A stretch of DNA of 64,000 nucleotides, from positions 1 through 64,000 of the forward strand of contig UQTW01000003.1 in NCBI GenBank assembly GCA_900544115.1, read 5' to 3'. The notes under the pieces are model-generated. The model did no database searches, had not been told where the DNA came from, and was given only the letters and a program-made list of their open reading frames with translations. Shown piece by piece: positions 46,055 through 55,269 of this stretch. Position 1 is the first letter of the stretch; the number at the start of each line of letters is the position of its first letter. This stretch comes from an uncultured Collinsella sp. GTDB lineage: Bacteria; Actinomycetota; Coriobacteriia; Coriobacteriales; Coriobacteriaceae. Position numbers and translations under genes: made by a program.

Positions 46055-47452
46055 TTACGCGCGCTCGATGAAGGCCTTGTAGCCGCGATAGGCCTCGTAG
46101 ATATCGGCCTTGTTAGCGACCTCCCACAGGGCGTGCATGGACAGGACGGCAACGCCAGAGTCGATGACGTTCATGCCGTACTTAGCCATGATGTATGCGA
46201 TGGTGCCGCCGCCGCCCGCGTTGACGCGACCGAGCTCGCAGGTCTGGAAGTCCACGCCGGCCTCGTCCATGATGTCGCGGATGAGGGCCACATACTCGGC
46301 GTCGGCGTCGTTAGAGCCGCCCTTGCCGCGGCTGCCCGTGTACTTGTTAAAGCACAGGCCGCGACCCATAAAGGCTGCGTTCTTGGTTTCGAACTTGCCG
46401 GCGTAGCCCGGGTCGAAGCCGGCGGACACGTCGGAGGAGAGCATGCGGCTGCGGGCGAGCGCGCGGCGCAGGGCCAGCGGGCTATCCTCGCCGGCGAGCG
46501 TCATGATCTCGGCGACGGTGTTCTCGAAGAAGCGGCTCGTCATGCCGGTGGCACCCACGGAACCGATCTCCTCCTTGTCGACGATGAGTGTGATGCTCGT
46601 GCGCTCCACGTTGGCGACGTTGATCTGGGCGAGCATGGACGGATAGGCGCAGACACGGTCGTCGTGGCCATAGCCCAGAATCATGGAGCGGTCGAGGCCC
46701 ATGTCACGGGCGGGGCCGGCGGGCACGACCTCGATCTCGGCGGAGAGGAAGTCCTCCTCCTCGACGTCGTACTGCTCCTTGAGGATATCCAGGAACATCT
46801 GCTTGACGGGCTCCTTGGGAGCGTCCTTGTCGTCCTCGTCAAACTTGACGGGGCGGCCGCCCACGATCACGTCGAGGATCTCGGCGTCGACGGCGTCCTT
46901 GGCGGGCTTGGCCATCTGCTCGCTCGAGAGGTGGATCAGCAGGTCGGAGATGGTAAAGACCGGGTCGTCGGCCTTGTCACCGATGTTGATGTCGACGGTG
47001 GTGCCGTCCTTTTTGCAGATGACGCCCACGAGTGCGAGCGGGGAAGCGACCCAGTGGTAGCTCTTGACGCCGCCATAGTAGTGCGTGTCGAGATAAGCCA
47101 TGTCGCCGGCCTCGAAGGCGGGGTTCTGCTTGAGGTCCAGGCGCGGCGAGTCCACGTGGGCGCCCAGGATGTTAAAGCCCTGCTCGAGCGGGGCGGTGCC
47201 CAGGTTGACGAGCATGAGGTCCTTGCCGTGGTTGGCGGCGTACACCTTGTCGCCGGCCTTGAGCGCGCGGCCCTCGGCGATCACGGTCTCCAGATTGACG
47301 TAGCCCGCCTCCTCGGCCATCTTGATACCGGCCTTGACGCACAGGCGCTCGGTCTTGTTCTCACTCAAAAACTGCTTATAGCCGCGGCAAAGCTCCTCGA
47401 GCTCCTCGATCTGCTGTGGCGTGTACTTTTTCCATGCGCTGGGACGCTCCAT
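46055..47452 (-). CDS. M18 family metallo-aminopeptidase
   Basis: 465 residues. FNILGAHVDSPRLDLKQNPA (zinc His/Asp), LIVDKEEIGSVGATGMTSRF (catalytic Glu pair), SADVSAGFDP-like, GGTIAYIMAKYGMNVIDSGV and VLSMHALWEVANKADIYEAY (last zinc His) fit the M18 aspartyl-type aminopeptidases, which form dodecamers. It trims N-terminal residues from peptides in the cytosol. The open frame reaches far upstream but the true start is ATG at 47452, preceded by AAAGGAG. Confidence 0.92.
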   Translation of the reverse strand: MERPSAWKKYTPQQIEELEELCRGYKQFLSENKTERLCVKAGIKMAEEAGYVNLETVIAEGRALKAGDKVYAANHGKDLMLVNLGTAPLEQGFNILGAHVDSPRLDLKQNPAFEAGDMAYLDTHYYGGVKSYHWVASPLALVGVICKKDGTTVDINIGDKADDPVFTISDLLIHLSSEQMAKPAKDAVDAEILDVIVGGRPVKFDEDDKDAPKEPVKQMFLDILKEQYDVEEEDFLSAEIEVVPAGPARDMGLDRSMILGYGHDDRVCAYPSMLAQINVANVERTSITLIVDKEEIGSVGATGMTSRFFENTVAEIMTLAGEDSPLALRRALARSRMLSSDVSAGFDPGYAGKFETKNAAFMGRGLCFNKYTGSRGKGGSNDADAEYVALIRDIMDEAGVDFQTCELGRVNAGGGGTIAYIMAKYGMNVIDSGVAVLSMHALWEVANKADIYEAYRGYKAFIERA

Positions 47453-47618
47453 GACGCAGGCTCCTTTCGGATCGATCGTGCTGGTTGATGTACCGTGAGC
47501 CATCGTATCACGCGCGGGCCCGCGGCGGCAGGGAAGCCTGATGTGCGGTGGCCGCGGGGCGGGGAGCGTGTAAACTGGTGTGAGCAAACCGTGCCCAGCC
47601 CAAAGCGAGGTATTCAAT

Positions 47619-50363
47619 ATGTCTGAAAAGCGCCGTACCTTTGCCGTCATCGACGGCAACTCGCTCATGCATCGCGCCTTCCACGCCGTGCCGCCGACCA
47701 TGAACGCGCCGGACGGTCGCCCCACCAACGCGATCTTTGGTTTTCTGAACATGTTCCTCAAGATGATCGATGCCTTTAATCCCGACGGCGTTGTCGTGGC
47801 GTTTGACAAGGGCAAGCCGCGCGTGCGTATGGAGATGCTGCCGCAGTACAAGGCGCAGCGCCCGCCCATGGATCCCGACCTGCACGCGCAGTTCCCCATG
47901 ATCAAGGAGCTGCTCGCCGCGCTCAACGTGCCGATTCTGCAGTCCGAGGGCTGGGAAGGCGACGATATCCTGGGAACCATGGCGCGCTTGGGTGAGGAGG
48001 CCGGCTGCGACATGCTGCTGGTGACCGGTGATCGCGATATGTATCAGCTCGTGACCGAGCACGTTAACGTGGTCTCGACCCGCAAGGGCCTGTCCGACGT
48101 GGCGATCATGACGCCCGAGAGCGTGGACGATCTGTATCACGGCATCACGCCGGCGCTCGTGCCCGACTTTTATGGTCTGAAGGGCGACACGTCCGACAAC
48201 ATCCCCGGCGTGCCGGGCATCGGCCCCAAAAAGGCGAGCGCGCTCATTGCGCAGTACGGTAGCCTGGATGAGGTCATCGCACACGCCGACGAGGTCAAGG
48301 GCAGGATGGGAGAAAACCTGCGCGCACACATCGACGACGCGCTGCTGAGCCGTAAGGTGGCGACCATCCGCACCGATGCACCCGTTGAGCTCGATTTTGA
48401 TGCGACGTCTTTCCCGGCGTTTTCTGCCGATGAGGTTTCCGCGGCGCTGGGTACGCTTGGTATCACCGCCATGCAGAACCGTTTCTTGGCGCTGATCGGC
48501 GGCGAGGGCGGGGCAGCTGCCAGCACGTTTGAGATTCCCGCCGTTTTGCGCGCAGCCGCCGGCGATGCTGGCGCGCTTGGTGCCGTTGCGGCTGAGGTCT
48601 CCCGCGTGATTGATGCCGGCGAGTGGGTCGCCGCCGTGGTGGACGATGACAAGGAAGAGGGCGCGCTCTTTGGGCTGACGCGCACGCTGTGGTTGGCGAC
48701 GTCCAAGGGCCTGTTTGCGCTCGAGGAGGGCGACAGCGGTGCGGCGGCTGAGGTTGAGGGCTTCAACTTCGCCCACGGCGTGATTGCCGGCGTGCTCGCG
48801 CGTCTGTTTATGGAAGGCCGTGTGGCGAGCCCGGATATGAAGGCGCTTCTGCATGAGCTTTCGCCCATCGATTCTTCTGAGCTCGAGCTCATGGATCCGC
48901 TGGCAGTCGATTCCACGCGCATCTTCGATACCGTTGTTGCCGCCTACCTGTTGGATTCCGACCGCTCCGAGTTTGACGAGGTGTATCTGGCCGATACGTA
49001 TCTGCAGATGGCGCTGCCTGCGGCGCGCGGCGCAGAGGGTGCTGGCGAGGACGCTCCTGCGCCCGCCGCTCGCACGGCGGCCTTGACGCTGGCGCTGGTT
49101 GCACCGCTGCGTGACCGCATGGCCCGCGAGAACGCCGCCAACGTGTTCGATGGGATCGAGATGCCGCTCGTGCCGGTGCTTGCCAAGATGGAGCGCGCGG
49201 GCATGCTCGTGGACCCCGACCGCCTGCACAGTCTGTCCGAGGGCCTGGCGACCCAGATTGCCGATGTCGAGCGCAGCATTCGCGACCTGGCCGGCGACGA
49301 GACCTTTAACATCGGCAGCCCCATGCAACTCTCGCACGTGCTGTTTGATGTTATGGGACTTCCGACCACGGGCCTCAAAAAGACCAAGCGCGGCTACTAT
49401 TCGACCAACGCCAAGGTGCTGAGCGACCTTGCCCGCGACCACGAGATCGTGCGCCTGATTTTGGACTGGCGTGAGAAGTCCAAGATTAAGTCGACCTATC
49501 TGGACACGCTGGGCCCGCTGCGCCGTGGTGACGGGCGTGTGCACACCACGTACAACCAGACCATCACCGCGACGGGGCGTTTGTCTTCGAGCGACCCCAA
49601 TCTGCAAAACATTCCGACGCGCTCGGAGCTGGGGCGTACCGTCAAGACGGCGTTCTCGGCGGGCGAGGGCAGCGTCTTTTTGGCGGTGGACTACTCGCAG
49701 ATCGAGCTGCGCCTGCTCGCGCATCTTTCGGGTGACGAGCACCTGGTGCGCGCCTTCAACGAGGGCGAGGACTTCCATGCCGAGACGGCCGCGCGCGTAT
49801 TTGGCGTGCCGGTGTCCGAGGTGACACCCGACCTGCGCAGTCGCGCCAAGGCCGTGAACTTTGGCATCGTGTATGGTCAGCAGGCCTACGGCCTGTCGCA
49901 GTCGCTGCATATCTCGATGGCCGAGGCGCGCGACATGATTGATCGCTACTACGAGGCCTACCCGGGTGTGCGCACGTTCCTCGACAACGTGGTGGCACGT
50001 GCCAAGCAGACGGGCTACGCCGAGACCATGTACGGCCGCCGTCGTCATATTCCGGAGCTCAAGGCCAAAAATCCGCAGCTCCGCGGTTTTGGCGAGCGCA
50101 CGGCCATGAACCACCCCATGCAGGGAACCGCGGCCGACATCATCAAGATCGCAATGGCCCGCGTAAGCAGCCGCCTGGAAGAAGAGGGCTTTGCCGCTCA
50201 CATGATCCTGCAAGTGCACGACGAACTGGACTTTGAGTGCCCCGTCGACGAAGTCGAGCGCCTCACCGCCATGGTCCGCGACGTCATGGAGCACGTCGTA
50301 GACCTCCGCGTACCGTTGATCGCCGAAGCCAGTACCGGCATAACCTGGGCCGACGCGAAATAG
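47619..50363 (+). CDS. polA: DNA polymerase I
   Basis: 914 residues. N-terminal 5' nuclease (about 1-290): FAVIDGNSLMHRAFHAVPPT, GWEGDDILGTMARLG, LVTGDRDMYQLV, DFYGLKGDTSDNIPGVPGIG. The central proofreading domain (about 300-500) keeps its size but lacks the exonuclease carboxylates, as in Bacillus and Thermus enzymes. Polymerase domain (about 510-914): VDYSQIELRLLAHLSG (motif A), RSRAKAVNFGIVYGQQAYGL (motif B), VHDELDFECP (motif C). Roles are Okazaki-fragment maturation and repair. Start ATG at 47619. Confidence 0.97.
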   Translation: MSEKRRTFAVIDGNSLMHRAFHAVPPTMNAPDGRPTNAIFGFLNMFLKMIDAFNPDGVVVAFDKGKPRVRMEMLPQYKAQRPPMDPDLHAQFPMIKELLAALNVPILQSEGWEGDDILGTMARLGEEAGCDMLLVTGDRDMYQLVTEHVNVVSTRKGLSDVAIMTPESVDDLYHGITPALVPDFYGLKGDTSDNIPGVPGIGPKKASALIAQYGSLDEVIAHADEVKGRMGENLRAHIDDALLSRKVATIRTDAPVELDFDATSFPAFSADEVSAALGTLGITAMQNRFLALIGGEGGAAASTFEIPAVLRAAAGDAGALGAVAAEVSRVIDAGEWVAAVVDDDKEEGALFGLTRTLWLATSKGLFALEEGDSGAAAEVEGFNFAHGVIAGVLARLFMEGRVASPDMKALLHELSPIDSSELELMDPLAVDSTRIFDTVVAAYLLDSDRSEFDEVYLADTYLQMALPAARGAEGAGEDAPAPAARTAALTLALVAPLRDRMARENAANVFDGIEMPLVPVLAKMERAGMLVDPDRLHSLSEGLATQIADVERSIRDLAGDETFNIGSPMQLSHVLFDVMGLPTTGLKKTKRGYYSTNAKVLSDLARDHEIVRLILDWREKSKIKSTYLDTLGPLRRGDGRVHTTYNQTITATGRLSSSDPNLQNIPTRSELGRTVKTAFSAGEGSVFLAVDYSQIELRLLAHLSGDEHLVRAFNEGEDFHAETAARVFGVPVSEVTPDLRSRAKAVNFGIVYGQQAYGLSQSLHISMAEARDMIDRYYEAYPGVRTFLDNVVARAKQTGYAETMYGRRRHIPELKAKNPQLRGFGERTAMNHPMQGTAADIIKIAMARVSSRLEEEGFAAHMILQVHDELDFECPVDEVERLTAMVRDVMEHVVDLRVPLIAEASTGITWADAK

Positions 50364-50411
50364 GAAAGCACTCGGTAAGGCAAGCTCGCCCAAGACGCAA
50401 GCCCCCACATA

Positions 50412-50451
50412 CTTAAGATTTGGGACAAACACTACTGATTAATTTGTCCCA
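50412..50451. repeat. Dispersed intergenic repeat, copy 1
   Basis: Shares cttaagatttgggacaaa and ctgattaatttgtccca with a second copy at 62708-62747. Each contains an internal dyad (gggacaaa ... tttgtccc). Confidence 0.65.
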
Positions 50452-50567
50452 CAGTAACCAAAACAGAGGGGAGCCCCTTCCAACAAGGAGCTCCCCTCTG
50501 CTCAAATCATTTCAGCTAAGTATCTAGACACTCAAGACGCCATCTTGGCGGCAGGAAAGTAAACCTA

Positions 50568-50696
50568 GGGCCTGGCCGGGCGGCACGGGTTAACTTTTCG
50601 TAGATTCCGCACGCAAAGAAAGCCACTTAATGTGGCTTTCGTCTTGCGCAGGACCTGACCGAGCGAAAAGATATCCCGTGCCGCCCGGCCAGGCCC
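50568..50696. repeat. Nested 129-nt hairpin element between polA and the HAD gene
   Basis: Outer arms of 22 bp (50568-50589 and 50675-50696) are perfect complements; a 7-bp pair (50594-50600 with 50664-50670) and an inner 9-bp hairpin (gaaagccac-ttaat-gtggctttc, 50618-50640) follow. It lies between convergent genes and could be a bidirectional terminator, a stable RNA or a miniature mobile element. The rest of 50364-50706 has no gene. Confidence 0.7.
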
Positions 50697-50706
50697 GATG
50701 GGACGG

Positions 50707-51534
50707 CTACCGAGCCGCCAGGATGGCGTCGATGAGCGTCAGTACGCCCCCGTCGTTGTTGCTCGGAATGCGCCATTTGGCATGCGCGTTCATGTGCTCC
50801 TCGGCATTGTCCACGATAAAGCTATGCCCGACGCGCTCGAGCATGGGAATATCGTTGTAGGTGTCGCCCACGGCGGCGGCGTCGGCGATATCGATGCCCA
50901 GGTGGTCGCACAGGTGCGCGACGCCCGACCCCTTGTCGACGCCCAGGTTCATAAAGTCGATCCACTCGCGGCCAGCATTGGTGACATAGAGTCGGTCCGA
51001 GAATGCCGGGCTGTAGTCCTCGCGAAACGCTGGCTCGGCATCATAGGCGGGGAAGAAGATCGAAATCTTGTTGGACTCGATATCAAGGTCCTCAAAGCTA
51101 TCGACGTAGTTGATCGTGTTGTAGTAGACGCTGATCTCGTCGTGGTACTGATGGTCGCGGGCGAGCACATAGAACTCGTCGTAGCAGCACAAGACGGGAA
51201 CGGCACGCGGGTCCTCCGAGGCACGGGCGAGCACCTGCTGATACAGCGCCACATCGATGTTGCTCTTATAGATATAGCTGCCGCGATAGATGACGCAGGC
51301 TCCGTTGTCGGGACAAAAAGCAAGGCGGTTCTTAATGCTCTCGAACATTTCCTCGAGTTTGGGGGCGGGGCGTCCGCTGGCGGGGCAGAATACAATGCCT
51401 GCGTCGGCGAGCTTGTCCAGGCGCTCATCAAGACCCTGCGGCAACACGCGCTCGTCGGTGAGTAGCGTCTTGTCCATGTCGACGGCGAGAATCTTAATGC
51501 TTCCGATATTGGTGTCCGATTCGTAAGTTTGCAT
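50707..51534 (-). CDS. HAD superfamily phosphatase, Cof type
   Basis: 275 residues. Motif I ILAVDMDKTLLTDERVLPQG, motif II around FCPASGRPAPKLEEMF (Ser), and motif IV AAAVGDTYNDIPMLERVGHS (Asp-Asp) define a Cof-type HAD with a C2 cap domain. Such enzymes dephosphorylate sugar phosphates or other small metabolites; substrate unknown. Divergent from argG. Confidence 0.9.
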   Translation of the reverse strand: MQTYESDTNIGSIKILAVDMDKTLLTDERVLPQGLDERLDKLADAGIVFCPASGRPAPKLEEMFESIKNRLAFCPDNGACVIYRGSYIYKSNIDVALYQQVLARASEDPRAVPVLCCYDEFYVLARDHQYHDEISVYYNTINYVDSFEDLDIESNKISIFFPAYDAEPAFREDYSPAFSDRLYVTNAGREWIDFMNLGVDKGSGVAHLCDHLGIDIADAAAVGDTYNDIPMLERVGHSFIVDNAEEHMNAHAKWRIPSNNDGGVLTLIDAILAAR

Positions 51535-51677
51535 AAAAGCGCGCCTTTCGTTTCGAAATTGTTTCAGACGTTATAACCATCAACCAGTAACTGAGCGTAT
51601 TGTCGCAGGAACGGAGCGTATTTGCACCACGCTTCACAAACTAATGAAAAAACTTTTCAGAAATTTGAATTTGTCGC

Positions 51678-51705
51678 TTGTACGGCAGGCACTTTAGCGT
51701 AATAT
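51678..51705 (+). promoter_or_regulatory. Candidate argG leader promoter
   Basis: TTGTAC (51678-51683), 16-nt spacer, TAATAT (51700-51705). It would start RNA near 51712, about 100 nt before the leader peptide. Confidence 0.5.
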
Positions 51706-51808
51706 AGCGACCATCGAAAACGGAGACGGCAAAAGCACCGCTTACCGAGGAAAAGGTACCGTTTGCGATATTAGAATTGCGCCCGGCGATAGGTGAAAGG
51801 AGAGGCAG

Positions 51809-51883
51809 ATGCAGTTCGTAAAGATCATCACTACTGCAGACAATGCCATCCGACGCCAGCGCGCAATTTCCCGACGACGATAA
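51809..51883 (+). CDS. Arg-rich leader peptide upstream of argG, 24 aa
   Basis: MQFVKIITTADNAI then six Arg among the last ten residues, ending Ser-Arg-Arg-Arg with three consecutive CGA codons directly before TAA. GAAAGGAGAGG sits at good spacing before the ATG. The peptide has no similarity known to me, but its composition, position 204 nt before argG and the hairpins downstream are what a ribosome-mediated arginine attenuator would look like. Confidence 0.65.
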   Translation: MQFVKIITTADNAIRRQRAISRRR

Positions 51884-51890
51884 CAATCGT

Positions 51891-52035
51891 CTCTGTCCGT
51901 ATGGGGCGAATTGCCTCAACAGAGTCATTTTGAGGTCGTTGGGTTTTAGCACGACATTGCTGCATGTTTCTAGGGCATGTTGTGCTGCTTTTTGCTATTT
52001 AACCTGATATTGCACGGTTTTTGACCTCGAAATGA
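51891..52035 (+). promoter_or_regulatory. Putative argG attenuator (leader hairpins and terminator)
   Basis: Directly after the leader stop, ctctgt (51891-51896) pairs with acagag (51919-51924). A terminator-like hairpin follows: agcacgacat (51948-51957) with atgttgtgct (51977-51986), one G-U pair, then gcttttt. A competing long-range pair joins tcattttgaggtc (51925-51937) with gacctcgaaatga (52023-52035), 12 of 13 matched. Confidence 0.55.
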
Positions 52036-52087
52036 CTTGCAACTGACCGATGTTCTAACTAGCTACCAAGGGCGAAAGGAAACAGCC

Positions 52088-53314
52088 ATGAGCAAGGAAA
52101 AAGTCGTTCTCGCATATTCCGGTGGTCTTGATACATCCGTATGTGTCAAGTGGCTCCAGGACGAGAAGAATCTCGATGTCGTTTGTGTCTGCGGCAACGT
52201 GGGCCAGGAGGAGACCGGTCTGGACGCCAAGAAGCAGAAGGCCCTCGACCTGGGCGTTCTGGATTGCCAGGTGCTCGACCTGCGCGACGAGTTCTCCGAT
52301 GAGTTCCTGACTAAGGCCATCGCCGCAAACTCCATGTACGAGAACAAGTACCCGCTGCTCTCCGCCCTGTCTCGCCCGCTGCTCGCCAAGAAGCTTGTCG
52401 AGGTCGCTCACGAGTTTGGCGCGACCTACGTCGCCCACGGCTGCACCGGCAAGGGTAACGACCAGGTTCGTTTTGAGGCTGCCGTCAAGGCCCTCGACCC
52501 CGAGCTTAAGGTTATCGCCCCGGTTCGCGAGTGGGATCTGAAGTGCCGTCCCGATGAGGTTGCCTATGCTCACGCCCACAACGTGCCGGTTCCCGAGGGC
52601 GCCAACGACAACCCCTATTCCATTGACGACAACCTGTGGGGTCGCGCCATCGAGTGCGGTCACCTGGAGGATCCCTGGAACGAGCCGCTCGACGACGCCT
52701 GGGTTATGACCAAGAACCCCGAGGACACGCCGGACACCCCGACCTACACCGAGATTGAGTTTGAGGCGGGCAAGCCCGTCGCCGTCGATGGCAAGAAGAT
52801 GAAACTCTCCGAGATCGTCATCGCCCTCAACAAGATTTCGGGTGACAACGGCTTTGGCCGTCTCGACCTGGTCGAGGATCGTCTGGTGGGCCTCAAGAGT
52901 CGCGAGTGCTACGAGGTTCCTGGCGCCCTGACGCTCATCACCGCCCACAAGGCGCTCGAGGACATCTGCGTCGAGGGTGACCTGCTCAAGACCAAGATTA
53001 AGCTCGAGCAGGATTGGGCCACCGCCGTGTACAACGGCCAGTGGTACAGCCCGCTCAAAAACGCGCTCGATGCCTTTATGGCCGACACCCAGAAGTTCGT
53101 GACCGGCACCGTCCGTCTGAAGTTCTTTAAGGGCAACTGCCATGTCGTCGGCCGCAAGAGCCCGTTTAGCCTGTATGACTACGGTCTGGCTACCTACGAC
53201 CGCGACACTACGTTTGACGAGAAGGCCAGCGCCGGCTTTATCGAGATCGATACGCTGTCGCTCAAGACGTGGGCTAAGGTCCAGGGCCCCAGCTCTGCTG
53301 CCGCCCAGGCCTAG
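52088..53314 (+). CDS. argG: Argininosuccinate synthase
   Basis: 408 residues. ATP pyrophosphatase P-loop VLAYSGGLDTSVCVKWLQ, then YENKYPLLSALSRPLLAKKL, YVAHGCTGKGNDQVRFE, YSIDDNLWGRAIECGHLEDP and NGFGRLDLVEDRLVGLKSRE. It ligates citrulline and aspartate using ATP, the penultimate arginine step. GGCGAAAGGAAACAGCC precedes ATG 52088. The leader region suggests arginine-responsive attenuation. argH follows after a small gene. Confidence 0.97.
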   Translation: MSKEKVVLAYSGGLDTSVCVKWLQDEKNLDVVCVCGNVGQEETGLDAKKQKALDLGVLDCQVLDLRDEFSDEFLTKAIAANSMYENKYPLLSALSRPLLAKKLVEVAHEFGATYVAHGCTGKGNDQVRFEAAVKALDPELKVIAPVREWDLKCRPDEVAYAHAHNVPVPEGANDNPYSIDDNLWGRAIECGHLEDPWNEPLDDAWVMTKNPEDTPDTPTYTEIEFEAGKPVAVDGKKMKLSEIVIALNKISGDNGFGRLDLVEDRLVGLKSRECYEVPGALTLITAHKALEDICVEGDLLKTKIKLEQDWATAVYNGQWYSPLKNALDAFMADTQKFVTGTVRLKFFKGNCHVVGRKSPFSLYDYGLATYDRDTTFDEKASAGFIEIDTLSLKTWAKVQGPSSAAAQA

Positions 53315-53467
53315 CGCCTCCTTCCTTTGGTATCCGCGCGGCCCATCCGCGTGATACATAACGGGCGCATGGGGTCCCTACCTTTCGTTATGCTTGCTGA
53401 CACTTCTTAACATCGGTGGCCCCTACGTTCCGCCCGCATATATGATGCCGCGTCTGCGGCTGAGTCC

Positions 53468-53497
53468 GAGCCCCGCCGGGGTTGTCCGGCGGGGCTC
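53468..53497 (+). terminator. Hairpin terminator after argG
   Basis: Perfect 12-bp stem gagccccgccgg / ccggcggggctc; the following tail is only weakly T-rich. Confidence 0.7.
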
Positions 53498-53549
53498 CTC
53501 CTATCAATTTGACGGCCCTGCGCCTATATATATATGGGGAGTATCCATT

Positions 53550-53720
53550 ATGTTCAATGCTATCGCGCATGCTTTACTTGCCCTCGCGCCCGAGTTCGAT
53601 GCTGCAAAGGTCGAGGACGTTCCTATGAGCCTAAAGGCCTGGATCGATGGTTCGCAGGGCAACATTCGGAGGGAGACGTTGGGCGCCAAGTGCATGGCGC
53701 GTCACTTCTTTGCAAATTAG
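53550..53720 (+). CDS. Small hypothetical protein, 56 aa
   Basis: MFNAIAHALLALAPEFDAAK then VEDVPMSLKAWIDGSQGNIR; mainly helical. GGGGAG precedes the ATG. It stands between argG and argH; unknown function, possibly chance. Confidence 0.4.
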   Translation: MFNAIAHALLALAPEFDAAKVEDVPMSLKAWIDGSQGNIRRETLGAKCMARHFFAN

Positions 53721-53838
53721 CTATATGGCCTCGCACATGGTGGGGAATATGCAAAACTAGCGGTTGAGAAATCGCTTTAGCGACAGGGCGCATTGCTTTG
53801 GGCGCTTGTTTTGGGATTTGATGAAAGGGGACGGTTCC

Positions 53839-55269
53839 ATGGCTCTTTGGGGCGGTCGTTTTGAGGCAGGCGTGGCCGAGGTCACGCAGGAGTTTGGCGC
53901 GTCGTTGCCGGTTGACAAACATCTCTATAAGCAGGATATCGCCGGATCTAAGGCACATGCCAAGATGCTGGCGGCCCAGGGCATTATCAGCGCCGAGGAC
54001 GAGCAGGCGATTGCCGAGGGCCTGACCGGAATCGAACAGGATATCGATGCCGGCAACTTCACCTTTGATATCAACGACGAGGACATTCATATGTCCATCG
54101 AAAGCGAGCTGACGCGTCGTATCGGCGAGGCTGGCAAGCGCTTGCATACTGGGCGTTCGCGCAACGACCAGGTGGCGACCGATACGCGCCTGGGCGTCAA
54201 GGCGCTGGCCAAGGAGCTCATGGAGGCCAATCTTGAGCTGCGCCATGTGCTGGTGGATGCGGCCAAGAAGTACGACAAGGTGATTCTTCCGGGCTACACG
54301 CATATGCAGCACGCTCAGCCCGTGCTGCTCTCGCATCATCTGCTGGCGTATTCCTGGATGTTCGCGCGCGACTTTACGCGCCTGAAGGCCGCCTTTGATG
54401 CCGCCGACAACTGCCCGCTGGGTGCTGCCGCGCTTGCCGGTACGAGCTATCCGCTCGATCGCCAGATGACGGCTGCCGAACTTGGCTTTGCGGGCGTGAT
54501 TCCCAACTCGCTCGATGCGGTTTCCGACCGTGATTTCCTGCTCGATCTGCATTACGCCGGATCCGTCATGGCGATGCACCTGTCGCGTCTTTCCGAGGAG
54601 ATCGTGCTGTGGTCGAGCTCCGAATTTGGCTTTATCACGCTTTCAGACTCCTACTCCACCGGCTCGTCCATCATGCCGCAGAAGAAGAATCCCGACTTTG
54701 CCGAGCTTATCCGCGGTAAGAGCGGTCGCGTGTACGGCAACCTGATGCAGCTGCTGGTAACCATGAAGGGCCTGCCGCTCGCTTATAACAAGGACTTGCA
54801 GGAGGACAAGGAGGGCGCGCTCGATACCGCTCACACGCTCATGCAGTGCCTGTCCGTTATGGCCGGAATGATTTCGACCTGGACCGTCAACGAGGATGCC
54901 ATGGCGCGCGAGTGCGGCGTGGGGCACCTTGCCGCCACCGATGTTGCCGATTACCTGGCAAAGCGCGGTCTACCGTTCCGCGAGGCACATGCCGTGGTGG
55001 GGCACCTGGTCCTGATGTGTGAGAAGCGCGGCTGCAATCTTGAGGACCTGCCGTTTGAGGTGTTCCAGGAGGCAAGCCCGCTCTTTGAGCGCGATATTAC
55101 CGAGGCGCTCGATATCCCGTCGATTGTCGCCGCGCGCACGACCGAGGGCGGTACCGCCCCTGCCGCCGTTGCCGTGCAGCTGCAGCGTGCCGAGGCGCAG
55201 CTCGTGGCCGATGAAGGCGTGTTTGGATCGCTAACCAAGGTTGTCGAGATGGGTCACGGGGCAAAGTAG
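53839..55269 (+). CDS. argH: Argininosuccinate lyase
   Basis: 476 residues. LWGGRFEAG at the N-terminus, HTGRSRNDQVATDTRLGVKA, LPGYTHMQHAQPVLLSHHLL and the fumarase/aspartase superfamily signature GSSIMPQKKNPDFAELIRGK with the catalytic Ser. It splits argininosuccinate into arginine and fumarate, completing the pathway begun by argG. ATG at 53839 gives the family-standard length; 53821 is a possible alternative. Confidence 0.96.
   Translation: MALWGGRFEAGVAEVTQEFGASLPVDKHLYKQDIAGSKAHAKMLAAQGIISAEDEQAIAEGLTGIEQDIDAGNFTFDINDEDIHMSIESELTRRIGEAGKRLHTGRSRNDQVATDTRLGVKALAKELMEANLELRHVLVDAAKKYDKVILPGYTHMQHAQPVLLSHHLLAYSWMFARDFTRLKAAFDAADNCPLGAAALAGTSYPLDRQMTAAELGFAGVIPNSLDAVSDRDFLLDLHYAGSVMAMHLSRLSEEIVLWSSSEFGFITLSDSYSTGSSIMPQKKNPDFAELIRGKSGRVYGNLMQLLVTMKGLPLAYNKDLQEDKEGALDTAHTLMQCLSVMAGMISTWTVNEDAMARECGVGHLAATDVADYLAKRGLPFREAHAVVGHLVLMCEKRGCNLEDLPFEVFQEASPLFERDITEALDIPSIVAARTTEGGTAPAAVAVQLQRAEAQLVADEGVFGSLTKVVEMGHGAK

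Noticed and set aside
47508..50432. 974-codon open frame on the minus strand opposite polA
   Set aside because: High-GC codon bias produces long antisense frames. The plus strand encodes a full DNA polymerase I with all motifs, and the minus frame has no recognisable domain or ribosome-binding site.
51641..51952. 103-codon minus-strand frame upstream of argG
   Set aside because: No ribosome-binding site or domain. It overlaps the Arg leader peptide and attenuator, which have better support.
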